64,000 nucleotides of DNA, from NCBI RefSeq assembly GCF_014218805.1, contig NZ_JACJUV010000001.1, positions 1,624,501 to 1,688,500 of the forward strand. Direction: 5' to 3'. Under the pieces are notes generated by a model. It saw only the letters and a list, made by a program, of their open reading frames with translations, did not search any database and was not told the DNA's origin. Within the stretch, counting starts at the first letter, position 1. Each line of letters starts with the position of its first letter. The stretch comes from Teredinibacter franksiae (lineage in GTDB: Bacteria; Pseudomonadota; Gammaproteobacteria; Pseudomonadales; Cellvibrionaceae). A program made the position numbers and the translations under genes. This document shows, piece after piece, positions 55,052 to 64,000 of this stretch.

Positions 55052-56794
55052 TTACTTAGCCTGGCTAAACAAATACATCAGCAGAAAAAACGTGAAAAAC
55101 CAAAAGCCAGAGAGCAGTTTCCAGAACATGAGGCTGCTCGCCTGCTTTTCTTCCACCGGATCAATTTTAAGAAAACCAGGGTTCGGCTGGCTAAGGTCTT
55201 TTATGAGCGAGGCAATAGAGCCGTAGCGCTCTTCCAAATCAAACGCCACGCCTTTTTTCATAGCGCCGTCGAACCAAAGTGGAATAACAGGATTAAAACG
55301 TGACGCTTCACGATAGCGCAGGCGATCGTAGTCAAACGCGGTACGGCACTCTTCCACTTCACTACCGTAAGGTAGGTTGCCGGTAAAGATTTCGTAGGTA
55401 ATGGTGGCCAACGCATAAACGTCACCTTTTATGCCAGGGTTTCGGCCCATTAAATACAGAGGGTCCGAATAGCTGGCGGTGCCCAGAGCGCCCAAATGCT
55501 CCAGCGGCCTTTGCAGCTCGGCAAGCCCGGCCACATAGACTGAGCCAAAATCCACAATCACGGCTTTTTCATCTTTCGTTATCAGTACGTTGGCCGGACG
55601 TAGATCCTGATGAATTGCTTCGTTCTGGTGAAAAGCCTGCAGCCCCAAAGCAATTTGTTTAACAATGGCAATGGCGCGCTTTGGGCTCGGCGGCTGATTT
55701 TCTTCAATCCATGTATCTAGCCCACGGCCATCCACATACTCCATTAAATAGTACAGGCACGATTTTTTACGTTTGGTCTTAATGACCTTTACAACGTAAT
55801 CATTATCAATACGGCTGCCAATCCACTCTTCTTGAATAAAACGGTCGATGTAGCTGATGTCGTCTTCATAGTTGCGCGAAGGCGTTTTCATCGCGTAAGT
55901 GGCCCCGGTTTCTTTGTCTTCAACTAGGTACAACTGGCTTCTGGCGGAGGCAAACAAAATCTCTTTAACTTCAAATCCATCAATTTTCATTCCTACCGAC
56001 ATTTCGGGTGGAAATGGTAAACGGGTTAATTTGATGCTGTAGTCGTCTAGGCTTTCTTCCGGGAGCGTTTCGATTTTAGCAACCAGCGCGCTAATGTTAT
56101 CGTCGCTGCCTTTTTCGTATGCGCTGTCTTTTATTTTTTCGGCAATGGCTTCTGCACTGCCTTCGCCAGCGAGTAATACGCGAAGGTCTTCCATTGTAAG
56201 AAAATCATGGACACCGTCGCTGGTCAGCAGCAGACGATCACCTTCAGCAACAGGCTGGCGACCATAGTCGATATTTAAACGGCTATCCATGCCCACTGCG
56301 CGAGCCAGTATGGCGTGATTGCGCTCGATAAAGGCCGTGTGGTCCTGGGTTAATTGATTTATCTGCCACTCACCACTTTCCGTTTTCTGCAGGTGGTAAA
56401 TACGGCTGTCACCTACATGAAAAAAATGCGCCGTTCGGCTTTTGATAATTGCAGCACTAAACGTGCACAGGTAACCCTTACCCTCGGTGACAAACTCGTG
56501 GCTTTTGCGATACAAATGTAGGTTGAGGGTGGTCAGAATTTTTTCCCCGGCATGGCCTACCGACCAGGTCTCCGGGGTTTTGTAATAGTCCTCGATAAAA
56601 CGTGCAACGGCTGTGCGGCTGGCCTCCTGACCCGCTTCCGCAGAGGATACACCGTCAGCGACAACTAGCGCCACGCCTTTATTTTGCAACAAAAAATCTT
56701 CGGCTGGATGCAACGCGCCAGCACTGTCCTCATTTAACGATTTACGGCCCGCCACACATTGGTAGGCCGTCTCTATTTTTAAAGTTGCACTCAT
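55052..56794 (-). CDS. PP2C phosphatase-Ser/Thr kinase fusion, membrane anchored
   Basis: A 580-residue two-enzyme protein. Residues 1-245 form a PP2C-type phosphatase (VVADGVSSAEAG, FHVGDSRIY, LLTSDGVHDFL, KGSDDNISALVA). Residues 265-515 form a Hanks-type kinase: AMKTPS (Lys), YLMEYVDGRGL, HQDLRPANVLI (catalytic loop) and DFGSVY. A membrane segment ends the protein. It follows the narK-type gene at 58299-56824 by 29 bases, so it is in one operon, suggesting that it controls nitrate transport. The pair is known near nitrate transport genes in marine gammaproteobacteria. Confidence 0.9.
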   Translation of the reverse strand: MSATLKIETAYQCVAGRKSLNEDSAGALHPAEDFLLQNKGVALVVADGVSSAEAGQEASRTAVARFIEDYYKTPETWSVGHAGEKILTTLNLHLYRKSHEFVTEGKGYLCTFSAAIIKSRTAHFFHVGDSRIYHLQKTESGEWQINQLTQDHTAFIERNHAILARAVGMDSRLNIDYGRQPVAEGDRLLLTSDGVHDFLTMEDLRVLLAGEGSAEAIAEKIKDSAYEKGSDDNISALVAKIETLPEESLDDYSIKLTRLPFPPEMSVGMKIDGFEVKEILFASARSQLYLVEDKETGATYAMKTPSRNYEDDISYIDRFIQEEWIGSRIDNDYVVKVIKTKRKKSCLYYLMEYVDGRGLDTWIEENQPPSPKRAIAIVKQIALGLQAFHQNEAIHQDLRPANVLITKDEKAVIVDFGSVYVAGLAELQRPLEHLGALGTASYSDPLYLMGRNPGIKGDVYALATITYEIFTGNLPYGSEVEECRTAFDYDRLRYREASRFNPVIPLWFDGAMKKGVAFDLEERYGSIASLIKDLSQPNPGFLKIDPVEEKQASSLMFWKLLSGFWFFTFFLLMYLFSQAK

Positions 56795-56823
56795 ATTTGG
56801 GTTATTCCAAAATCTGATAGGCG

Positions 56824-58299
56824 CTAGCCAACATCAATCATTTGTACTGTGCCGTCTGGCATCACTTCGGAGATCTGACCTTTGGGTTCGTCTAGCATCA
56901 TGGCGATAAAAAATACAACCAGAGCCGAACAACCAATCACAATAAAGAATGTACTGTAATCCACAAAGCTAAGAACGGTTAAGTAGGTTACCGCGCCCAC
57001 ATTACCGTAGGCTCCCGCCATACCGGCAATTTGCCCTGTCATTCGACGCTTGATCAACGGCACTATCGCAAACACCGCACCTTCACCGGCCTGCACAAAG
57101 AAGGAACAACACATTGTGGCAATAACGGCCATAGGTATCCACCACGTGGAGGTGATTTGACCCAGTACAAAATAGCCCGCAGCCAAACCGCCAATCAAAA
57201 CCATTAATGCTTTTCGTCGACCAACTTTGTCCGACAACCAGCCACCCGTTGGCCGTGCCACCAAATTCATAAAGGCAAACCCGGAGCCAAGTAAGCCAGC
57301 CGTTACGGGGTCTAAGCCCGAAAAGGTTTCGAGAAAAAACAACGGTAACATAGACACAACAGCCAACTCAGAGCCAAAAGTAACGAAGTAGGCCCAGTCT
57401 AATATTGCTACCTGCTTAAATTTAAATTTGTCGTGCTCCTGTACGCCGTGGGTTAGGCTCTCTTTGTTAACCTTCCAGATTTGTGAAATCTGAAATATCA
57501 TCAGTAGAACAAGCACACCCCAAATAATGTACATGGCATTTTCGGTCAATAGCCCCACACCGGTGGGTGACAATTTCCAGGCCAGTACAGCAAGCGCCAA
57601 ATACATGGGGATATTCATCAGCAAGTACAGGTAAAAATCACCCCAGCTGGTTACCTCCAGCCCTCCCGACCTTTTCGGTTTGAAATAAGTAGAACCCTTG
57701 GGGGTATTGCGTGCAACCATATAATAGAACACGCCATAGATACCCGCGATAATACCGGTAGTCGCTATCGCGTAACGCCAACCGTTTTCGCCGCCGTAAA
57801 TAAGTGCAAGCGTTGGTAGGCTCATGGCTGCAGCGGCAGACCCAAAATTACCCCAGCCTCCGTAGATCCCCTCGGCTACACCCACACTTTTATGCGGAAA
57901 CCACTCGCCAACCATTCGAATACCAATAACAAAACCCGCCCCTACAAAACCCATTAGGAAACGCAGTAACGCTAGCTGTTCGTAGGTCTGGGCAAAGGCA
58001 AAGGCCACACATATAAACGACGATATCACCAACAACACACTGTAAACCCTTCTTGGGCCGAATTTATCTACCAAAATTCCAATAACAATGCGTGCCGGAA
58101 TCGTGAGCGCAACGTTAAGAATCATTAGCGCTTTTACTTGCTGTGAGGTCATGCCGAAGGCTTCTTTCATAAACACCAGCATCGGCGCATGATTAAACCA
58201 AACAACAAAGGTAAGGAAAAACGCAAACCACGTGACATGGAGCGTTTTTATTTTTGGATCAGAAAAATCCAATAAATTAATTTTCGCATCAGCAGACAT
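56824..58299 (-). CDS. NarK/NasA-type nitrate transporter
   Basis: A 491-residue MFS protein with 12 membrane segments. ATG 58299 is preceded by GGAGG. The nitrate signatures include [34 protein letters not shown] near residue 130 and [34 protein letters not shown] near residue 405. The family moves nitrate in or exchanges it for nitrite. First gene of an operon with the phosphatase-kinase fusion, and an FNR box lies 63 bases upstream. Confidence 0.9.
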   Translation of the reverse strand: MSADAKINLLDFSDPKIKTLHVTWFAFFLTFVVWFNHAPMLVFMKEAFGMTSQQVKALMILNVALTIPARIVIGILVDKFGPRRVYSVLLVISSFICVAFAFAQTYEQLALLRFLMGFVGAGFVIGIRMVGEWFPHKSVGVAEGIYGGWGNFGSAAAAMSLPTLALIYGGENGWRYAIATTGIIAGIYGVFYYMVARNTPKGSTYFKPKRSGGLEVTSWGDFYLYLLMNIPMYLALAVLAWKLSPTGVGLLTENAMYIIWGVLVLLMIFQISQIWKVNKESLTHGVQEHDKFKFKQVAILDWAYFVTFGSELAVVSMLPLFFLETFSGLDPVTAGLLGSGFAFMNLVARPTGGWLSDKVGRRKALMVLIGGLAAGYFVLGQITSTWWIPMAVIATMCCSFFVQAGEGAVFAIVPLIKRRMTGQIAGMAGAYGNVGAVTYLTVLSFVDYSTFFIVIGCSALVVFFIAMMLDEPKGQISEVMPDGTVQMIDVG

Positions 58300-58361
58300 A
58301 GCTGCCTCCGTACATATAGAAAGGTGTGCAGCGAGTTTGGCGCCCACAGGCTGGGCTTCGT

Positions 58362-58375
58362 TTGACCTGTATCAA
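58362..58375. promoter_or_regulatory. FNR box upstream of the nitrate transporter
   Basis: TTGACCTGTATCAA matches TTGAT-N4-ATCAA in nine of ten positions. Confidence 0.75.
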
Positions 58376-58600
58376 CCACCCTTAAGGGTATCATTCCCCA
58401 GAACTAGGGCTTTAATATTCACCTACCTCTACAAGATTTCTTGAAACCGAATACAGCCCCGACAACGCCACACGCCCTACCCACAAAGGAGTACAAGAAA
58501 CCGCTACCACCTACTCCGACTAACTTCTAAGTGGCATAACACAGCCCGGCGTACAACGATTTGTTACATTGCCACCAGCAACTTTGGTTAATTGAGAAAA

Positions 58601-59878
58601 ATGAAAAATAATTTACTTTTCCGTGGTTCCAGCCGCGCCTTAACCTTAGCCACCATTGCCTTCGGTGCTAACTTTTCGGTATGGGTACTTTATGCTGTGC
58701 TCGCCTTGGAATTACAACATCGCCTTTCGCTTACCGCGCTGGATCTTGGCCTGCTGTTCGCAGCCCCCATGCTCACAGGCGCCCTGTTGCGCATACCGGC
58801 AGGCTTCTTAGCCGACCGCTTTAACCCCAAATACCTCTACGGCGCGCAAATGCTAATTGTAGTGCCTTCGCTTTTAGCACTGCCGTACATGTCGTCGCTA
58901 GTGGATCACATGTTGCTGGGTTTATGGATTGGTATCAGCGGCACATCCTTCACCTTTGGCATCAGTTATGTCACCGACTGGTTTGAACGCAACCAGCAAG
59001 GTACCGCCATGGGCATATTCGGCGCGGGTAACGCCGGCGCCGCCATTACCTTGGCAGCAGCACCCTATATTGTTGACAAATGGGGTTGGGAAAATATTGG
59101 CCCTATCTATGCGGTTGGGCTGCTAATGGTTGCCTTGGTGTTTCTCTGGCTTGCACCCAGCCGCCCACGGCAGGCGGAAAACGCCCGCTTCGAAAAAATA
59201 AGCATAAGCCTGAAGGAAATTGTTGGCACACTGCAAATTTGGCGCTTTAGCCTCTACTACTACTTTGTGTTTGGCAGTTTTCTCGCCTTAATTTTATGGC
59301 TACCGCAGTACTACGTAAATGCGTACAACCTGTCAATAAAACAGGCCATGGCGTTCACGCTATTTTTCGCCGCCACCTCCAGTATGGTGCGCGCCTTAGG
59401 GGGTTGGTTCGCCGACCGTTACGGCGGCCGTGCGGTTAATTGGACGGTGTTCTGGATTTGTCTGGTCTGCCTTTTTTTCCTCAGTTACCCACCCACCAGC
59501 ATGACCATTCACGGCGTGGATAGCGATGTACATATCACCATCGAAATCAATGTCTGGGTTTTTACTGCACTGATTTTTGTTATTGGGATTGCGCAGGGCT
59601 TCGGCCGCGCCAGTGTGTACAAAACACTAAACGACTATTACCCAAGGCAAATGGGCGCCGTTGGTGGGTTCGTTGCCGCCATGGGTGCACTTGGGGGCTG
59701 CACCTTACCTATTGCATTTGGCCTAGTGGTTGATGCGGTGGGTATCTACAGCGCCTGCTTTATGTTGCTTTATGGCGTATTAGCCATCTGCATGATCACC
59801 ATGTTTATTGCCAATAAAACAGACCGCTTCAAGCGCCGAGTACAGTGGGCTCAAAACCACAACTTTTTAGACGACTAA
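58601..59878 (+). CDS. NarK-type (NNP) transporter
   Basis: A 425-residue MFS protein. ATG 58601 chosen over TTG 58592. Signatures are GISGTSFTFGISYVTDWFERNQQGTAMGIFGAGNAG near residue 107 and GIAQGFGRASVYKTLNDYYPRQMGAVGGF near 330. It fits the nitrate-proton symport (NarK1) type better than an antiporter. Divergent from the other narK gene, and followed at 33 bases by the porin gene, so probably co-transcribed. Confidence 0.87.
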   Translation: MKNNLLFRGSSRALTLATIAFGANFSVWVLYAVLALELQHRLSLTALDLGLLFAAPMLTGALLRIPAGFLADRFNPKYLYGAQMLIVVPSLLALPYMSSLVDHMLLGLWIGISGTSFTFGISYVTDWFERNQQGTAMGIFGAGNAGAAITLAAAPYIVDKWGWENIGPIYAVGLLMVALVFLWLAPSRPRQAENARFEKISISLKEIVGTLQIWRFSLYYYFVFGSFLALILWLPQYYVNAYNLSIKQAMAFTLFFAATSSMVRALGGWFADRYGGRAVNWTVFWICLVCLFFLSYPPTSMTIHGVDSDVHITIEINVWVFTALIFVIGIAQGFGRASVYKTLNDYYPRQMGAVGGFVAAMGALGGCTLPIAFGLVVDAVGIYSACFMLLYGVLAICMITMFIANKTDRFKRRVQWAQNHNFLDD

Positions 59879-59911
59879 TTAAAATTTTTGACCATTAACA
59901 AGGAAAAACAC

Positions 59912-61111
59912 ATGAAACTCTCGACAAAACTTCTAGCCTCAGCCGTTGCAGCAACGCTCTGCTCTGCACCCGTTGTGGCTGATTCAGCGCTGGAAACGCT
60001 AATGACCGACAGCAAAACCAATGTGGATTTCCGTTACCGTTACGAAGGTGTCGACCAAGAGGGTATCGCTGAAACCGCAGCGGCCAATACTCTACGCTCG
60101 CGTGTAACATTCAATTCGGGCAGCGTAAACAATGTATCGTTTAAACTGGAAATGGACAATGTCTCTGCTCTCGGTGGTGAACAATACAACAGTACAGTAA
60201 ACGGTCGCGGCGAATACCCTGTAGTCGCCGACCCCACGGGCACTGATTTTAACCAGGCTTTTGTTGCCTATAAAAACGGTAGCTTCGGCGCTACAGCCGG
60301 TCGCCAGCGAATATTATTGGACGATCAACGATTTGTTGGCGGTGTTGGCTGGCGACAAAACGAGCAGACTTATGATGGGCTTTCTCTTGCATACTCATCC
60401 GGCGCGGTAAAAGGCAGCTACAGCTTCATCAATAATGTAAACCGTATTTTTGGCCCTACAGGCCCCAACGCTGATCTTCGTGGTGCCGTACACCTAGCCA
60501 ATGCCACCTTCAGTGTTAGTGACGCACACAAGCTAACCGGCTTTGCCTACTTAATGGATTTCGACAATGCCGCCGCCATTTCCAGCAATACCCTCGGCGT
60601 GCGCTATGCCGGTGATTTGGATGTTGTGAAACTGACCGCCAGCTACGCCACGCAGTCTGAAACAGGCGACAACCCTACGGCCTATACTGCAAGTTTTCTG
60701 CAGGCTGGCGCTAACGGTAAGCTAAGCAACTTTAGCTGGAATATTGGCTATGAAAACCTTGGCAGCGATGACGGCAACAAAGCCTTTGCTACCCCGCTGG
60801 CAACCCTGCACAAGTGGCAAGGTTGGGCCGATAAATTTCTGAACACGCCCAGTGCCGGTTTACAGGATATCTATTTTGGTGCGGGAACTAACATCGGCAA
60901 AGTTAAACTCAGCGCAACCTACCACACCTTTAGCAGTGATGTAGGCAGCGTGGACTTGGGTACTGAACTGGATGCCGTGGCTATTTACCCCATCAACAAA
61001 AAGGTAAAAGCCTTATTTAAATACGCAAATTACAGCGCGCAAGATAATCTTGAGGAAACAAGCCTAACAGACACCCAAAAAGTGTGGCTGATGCTTCAGG
61101 TTTCACTCTAA
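59912..61111 (+). CDS. Outer-membrane porin (alginate-export-like)
   Basis: A 399-residue protein with signal peptide (MKLSTKLLASAVAATLCSAPVVA), ATG 59912 after AAGGA. The mature chain has alternating polar/aromatic strands and a VDFRYRYEGVDQEG start typical of alginate-export/porin barrels, ending KVWLMLQVSL. It is downstream of a nitrate transporter, so it may let nitrate through the outer membrane. Confidence 0.78.
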   Translation: MKLSTKLLASAVAATLCSAPVVADSALETLMTDSKTNVDFRYRYEGVDQEGIAETAAANTLRSRVTFNSGSVNNVSFKLEMDNVSALGGEQYNSTVNGRGEYPVVADPTGTDFNQAFVAYKNGSFGATAGRQRILLDDQRFVGGVGWRQNEQTYDGLSLAYSSGAVKGSYSFINNVNRIFGPTGPNADLRGAVHLANATFSVSDAHKLTGFAYLMDFDNAAAISSNTLGVRYAGDLDVVKLTASYATQSETGDNPTAYTASFLQAGANGKLSNFSWNIGYENLGSDDGNKAFATPLATLHKWQGWADKFLNTPSAGLQDIYFGAGTNIGKVKLSATYHTFSSDVGSVDLGTELDAVAIYPINKKVKALFKYANYSAQDNLEETSLTDTQKVWLMLQVSL

Positions 61112-61130
61112 TCTGAAAATTCGGCACCCC

Positions 61131-61162
61131 AGCCTCTGCCGCACTCGCTAACGGCAGAGGCT
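61131..61162 (+). terminator. Stem-loop after the porin gene
   Basis: AGCCTCTGCCG, CACTCGCTAA loop region, CGGCAGAGGCT: 11-base perfect stem. It lacks a T run, so it may stabilise the mRNA end instead of terminating. Confidence 0.55.
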
Positions 61163-61351
61163 ACCCCTAAAGGTATATTGAAATTTTAGCGAATCCCCCT
61201 CAAAATCAACTTCGCCGAAGTTCGCCAGCCTACGTCACAATGATAGGGCTCTCGAACCGCTAACATGCTAAGCCGCCTTTAGTAAGCCGCTTTAGATTGT
61301 TGAAGGGTTACGCGAGAAACTGCGTGATCTCCCGTTTGGAAAGGCAGCCCC

Positions 61352-62335
61352 ATGCAGAATACCCAGCTGACCGACAGCTATCAACGACAGTTTACTTACT
61401 TGCGCCTATCGGTAACCGATGCGTGTAATTTCCGCTGCAATTATTGCCTCCCCGATGGCTATTGCCCTACCAATAGCGAACCTTATCTCTCACTGGAAGA
61501 AATACAATCCGTTGTTTCTGCCTTTGCCTTAAACGGCATTCGCAAAATTCGATTAACCGGCGGCGAACCTACACTGCGTAAAGATCTCGCCGAGATTATG
61601 GCCCTGTGTAAATCGACCACCGGTATAGAAACACTGGCACTGACCTCCAATGGTTACCGTATTAACAAGCAATTAAAGCACTATGTAGACGCCGGCCTAG
61701 ACCAGCTTAACCTTAGTATTGATAGTTTAGTGCCCGAAACCTTTCGCCTTATTACCGGCCACAATAAGTTGACAGAAGTCCTCATGGCGGTAGAACAAGC
61801 CATAAGCCTTGGACTAAAAAAAGTAAAAATAAACTCGGTGTTAATGCGCGAATACAATAATAACGAAATGCAGAGCTTTCTCAATTTCGTAAAGGATCGC
61901 CCCGTATCGTTGCGCTTCATTGAATTAATGCAAACCGGTGATAACCAAGCATTTTTCAAACAGCAACATGTTAGCGGTTACAGCATTCAAACCATGCTCG
62001 AAGATAACGGCTGGCTGGCGATTTTACGCGAAGCCAACGCAGGCCCTGCAATTGAATATACACACCCGAATTATGCAGGTACTATTGGCTTGATCATGCC
62101 TTACAGTAAAAATTTCTGTGCGAGCTGCAACCGATTACGCATATCCAGCCACGGCAACATGCACTTGTGCTTGTTTGCAGAAGAGCACCACAAACTTCGC
62201 CCTCACCTAATAAATGAAGATACAGAACAGCTCGCCAAGCGTATTCGCGAACTGTTGCAACATAAAGGTGCCGCCCACAGCCTACAACAAGGCAACAGCG
62301 GCTCAACCCAACACCTCGCTATGATAGGCGGGTAA
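61352..62335 (+). CDS. moaA: GTP 3',8-cyclase MoaA
   Basis: A 327-residue radical SAM enzyme, first step of molybdenum cofactor synthesis. The SAM cluster motif is CNFRCNYC near residue 26, GGEPTLR follows, and the C-terminal cluster is FCASCNRLRIS with a later Cys (LCLF). It ends in the usual GG. GGAAAGG before ATG. Followed by moaB after 18 bases, so an operon. Confidence 0.96.
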   Translation: MQNTQLTDSYQRQFTYLRLSVTDACNFRCNYCLPDGYCPTNSEPYLSLEEIQSVVSAFALNGIRKIRLTGGEPTLRKDLAEIMALCKSTTGIETLALTSNGYRINKQLKHYVDAGLDQLNLSIDSLVPETFRLITGHNKLTEVLMAVEQAISLGLKKVKINSVLMREYNNNEMQSFLNFVKDRPVSLRFIELMQTGDNQAFFKQQHVSGYSIQTMLEDNGWLAILREANAGPAIEYTHPNYAGTIGLIMPYSKNFCASCNRLRISSHGNMHLCLFAEEHHKLRPHLINEDTEQLAKRIRELLQHKGAAHSLQQGNSGSTQHLAMIGG

Positions 62336-62353
62336 GTGTAGTAGGAAAATACT

Positions 62354-62890
62354 ATGGGAAAACTGGTTACTCAAGAATTAATATCGCTCAATATCGCTGT
62401 TCTTACCGTATCCGATACGCGCGATACAACAACCGATACATCGGGCCAAAGCCTTGTCGATGGGCTAACGGAGTACGGTCATACCCTGGTGGAAAAAATT
62501 ATAGTTAAAGACGATGTTTACACCATACGCGCCGCAGTATCCAATTGGATAGCCGATGATAGTACACAAGTTATTCTGATTACCGGCGGCACCGGTTTTA
62601 CCTCGCGAGACAGTACGCCAGAGGCGGTAATACCGTTATTGGATAAAATAGTAGAAGGTTTCGGTGAGCTCTTTCGTCAAATCTCTTTCGACCAAATAGC
62701 GACATCCACTATTCAATCTCGCGCACTTGCGGGCTTGGTGAATCGCACGGTTGTTTTTTGTATGCCCGGCAGTACTAACGCCTGTAAAACCGCCTGGAAA
62801 GACATCATTAGCAAACAAATTGATAGCCGCCAAGGGCCCTGTAATTTTGTTCCGCACTTGAAGGGTGTTTCGTTCAGTGACTTTCAGTAA
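62354..62890 (+). CDS. moaB: Molybdenum cofactor biosynthesis protein B
   Basis: A 178-residue MoaB/MogA family protein, which makes adenylated molybdopterin. Motifs: LTVSDTRDTTTDTSGQ near residue 20, ITGGTGFTSRDSTPEAV near residue 78, VFCMPGSTNACKTAW near 135. AGGA before ATG. It follows moaA. Confidence 0.93.
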   Translation: MGKLVTQELISLNIAVLTVSDTRDTTTDTSGQSLVDGLTEYGHTLVEKIIVKDDVYTIRAAVSNWIADDSTQVILITGGTGFTSRDSTPEAVIPLLDKIVEGFGELFRQISFDQIATSTIQSRALAGLVNRTVVFCMPGSTNACKTAWKDIISKQIDSRQGPCNFVPHLKGVSFSDFQ

Positions 62891-62893
62891 AAC

Positions 62894-62933
62894 GGTGTAA
62901 CGGCGGGACATTACCCCGCCGTTACACCATTAA
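62894..62933. terminator. Bidirectional terminator
   Basis: GGTGTAACGGCGGG and CCCGCCGTTACACC form a perfect 14-base stem followed by ATTAAAAA, between converging moaB and the GH43 gene. Confidence 0.85.
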
Positions 62934-62937
62934 AAAC

Positions 62938-63930
62938 CTATTTTTCGGAAAGTGGCTTCACATTAGTTGAGAAACCTGCCACGCCTTTGTCTGTTCGCCG
63001 AACCTTCTGAATTGTACCGTCACCATTAAAGTAGAGATATTCTGCGGCGCTATGACGCTGCTTTTTCTTACAGCCTGTGTCGGTCGTTGCTAGCCAGCGA
63101 TGATAAAATAGAAGCCACTGCCCTTTATATTCAACAATAGAGTGGTGATTATTACTATTGCTTTCTTCATCCATAAAACTCCCTTTATAGGTCCAGGGGC
63201 CTTTAGGTGATTTAGCCATATAATAGGCCAACATTCGATTATTCTCGGGCATTGTAAAATAGTAATTATCGTTGCGCTTAAACACCCAAGGACCTTCCAT
63301 TTTAGGTTCGTAGCCACCCATATCCATTTTACGGAACTCGCCCTTTATACTCAGTAAATCATCGGCCATTTCTGCTACATAGTAATCTGCATTTTTTCCA
63401 TGAAAGTATAAATAAGCTTTTCCGTCGTCATCTATGAATAAGCTGGGATCGTTGGCATAGGGCTCACGCCATAGCGGGCCGCCGATGGCATCTTTAAAAG
63501 GTCCCGTTGGCGAATCGCTAACCGCAATGCCAATACCCATCCACTTAGTACTGCGCTCCGGGTTTTTTCTATCTTTAAAGCCGCTACCGGCAGGAAAAAC
63601 CAAATAGTATTTCCCGTTTTTATAGGCGGCATCGGGGGCCCAGGCATAATTATCAGCCCAAGAGAGATCGTCTACCGATAAACTAGGGCCGTGATCAACC
63701 CAGCTCACCAAATCTGTGGAAGAGAAGGTGTGCCAGTTTTTCATGTGGAAATCCTCCTGGCATTCTTCATCGTGTGAGGTATAGAGATACATCTTTCCGT
63801 CCTGCCATACGTGGGCAGAGGGATCGGCTGTTCGAATATTACTGCCAAAATTCAGCGGGTTCTGGGCAAAGCATGTACTTACGCCAAACCCCAAAACCAA
63901 TAACAAAAAGTTAAAGCCCACTTTTTTCAT
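62938..63930 (-). CDS. Secreted GH43-family glycoside hydrolase
   Basis: A 330-residue enzyme with signal peptide (MKKVGFNFLLLVLGFGVSTCFA). The five-bladed propeller has the GH43 catalytic residues: Asp base in RTADPSAHVWQDG near residue 35, Asp in NYAWAPDAAYKNGKYYLVF near residue 100, and Glu acid in MEGPWVFKRNDNYYFTM near residue 205. Substrates in the family are arabinan, xylan or galactan chains. It is unrelated to nitrate metabolism and fits a plant- or alga-polymer user. Confidence 0.92.
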   Translation of the reverse strand: MKKVGFNFLLLVLGFGVSTCFAQNPLNFGSNIRTADPSAHVWQDGKMYLYTSHDEECQEDFHMKNWHTFSSTDLVSWVDHGPSLSVDDLSWADNYAWAPDAAYKNGKYYLVFPAGSGFKDRKNPERSTKWMGIGIAVSDSPTGPFKDAIGGPLWREPYANDPSLFIDDDGKAYLYFHGKNADYYVAEMADDLLSIKGEFRKMDMGGYEPKMEGPWVFKRNDNYYFTMPENNRMLAYYMAKSPKGPWTYKGSFMDEESNSNNHHSIVEYKGQWLLFYHRWLATTDTGCKKKQRHSAAEYLYFNGDGTIQKVRRTDKGVAGFSTNVKPLSEK

Positions 63931-64000
63931 TTACCATCCCCACACTTAGAATATTTTATTGGTTCAAAAGCGCCTTGAATTCTATCACACCCATGGAATA

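Noticed and set aside
61162..61175. NarL site TACCCCTAAAGGTA before moaA
   Set aside because: The two half-sites have no 2-base spacer, so the 7-2-7 form is not met.

Overview
The window comes from a Gram-negative gammaproteobacterium, most likely a marine Cellvibrionales- or Alteromonadales-like carbohydrate degrader. This is inferred from a TonB-dependent receptor, MipA/OmpV, DUF3019, a secreted GH43 glycosidase, NarX/NarL nitrate control and the ubiTUV genes. No rRNA or tRNA gene was seen. The backbone is a large nitrate-respiration locus (about 18-64 kb) split by accessory DNA.

Layout. 1-4.5 kb: island-like DNA with a partial DUF3883 protein running off the left edge, two tandem Fic AMP-transferase genes and a decayed third Fic 3' end. 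It stops at a sequence that looks like the 3' end of tRNA-Phe plus a terminator. 4.5-8.5 kb: an MBL-fold lipoprotein, a PEP mutase/ICL-family enzyme, an exported RidA-like protein, YggL and a GreA/B-like factor. 8.8-14.3 kb: a MipA/OmpV - DUF3019 - RstA/RstB-like operon, divergent from a TonB-dependent receptor. 14.4-17.4 kb: a coupled pair of uncharacterised genes. 18-28.7 kb: narGHJI, a PpiC-type isomerase, a Cys-motif protein and a CBS protein on the minus strand, with narX divergent. The nar promoter has an FNR box, a -10 element and a NarL-type 7-2-7 site at sensible distances.

28.8-45 kb, accessory: small ORFs, then a roughly 2-kb tandem array of [TPR protein - GH24 lysozyme-like protein] units. 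The array is bounded on both sides by a 27-bp direct repeat that is the right end of a nearby REP-associated-type (Y1) transposase element. Next come a complete copy of that element, a three-gene ABC-3C-type defence operon (DUF4297 nuclease, middle component, SMC-like ATPase), and two small gene cassettes with attC recombination sites but no integrase.

45.4-64 kb: ubiT-ubiU-ubiV (oxygen-independent ubiquinone synthesis), ytfE (Fe-S repair), an IS630 element, narK, narL, moeA, a lipoprotein, a PP2C phosphatase-kinase fusion, two more NarK-type transporters, a porin, moaA, moaB and a GH43 enzyme.

How it works together: nitrate enters through the porin and NarK proteins. NarX senses nitrate and NarL with FNR switches on narGHJI and narK. 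MoaA, MoaB and MoeA supply molybdenum cofactor. UbiTUV makes quinone without oxygen for NarI. YtfE repairs damage from nitrosative stress. The strongest candidate for something undescribed is the TPR/lysozyme array (33.1-38.4 kb). It looks like an amplified effector-immunity-like module with a variable G tract at the gene junction.
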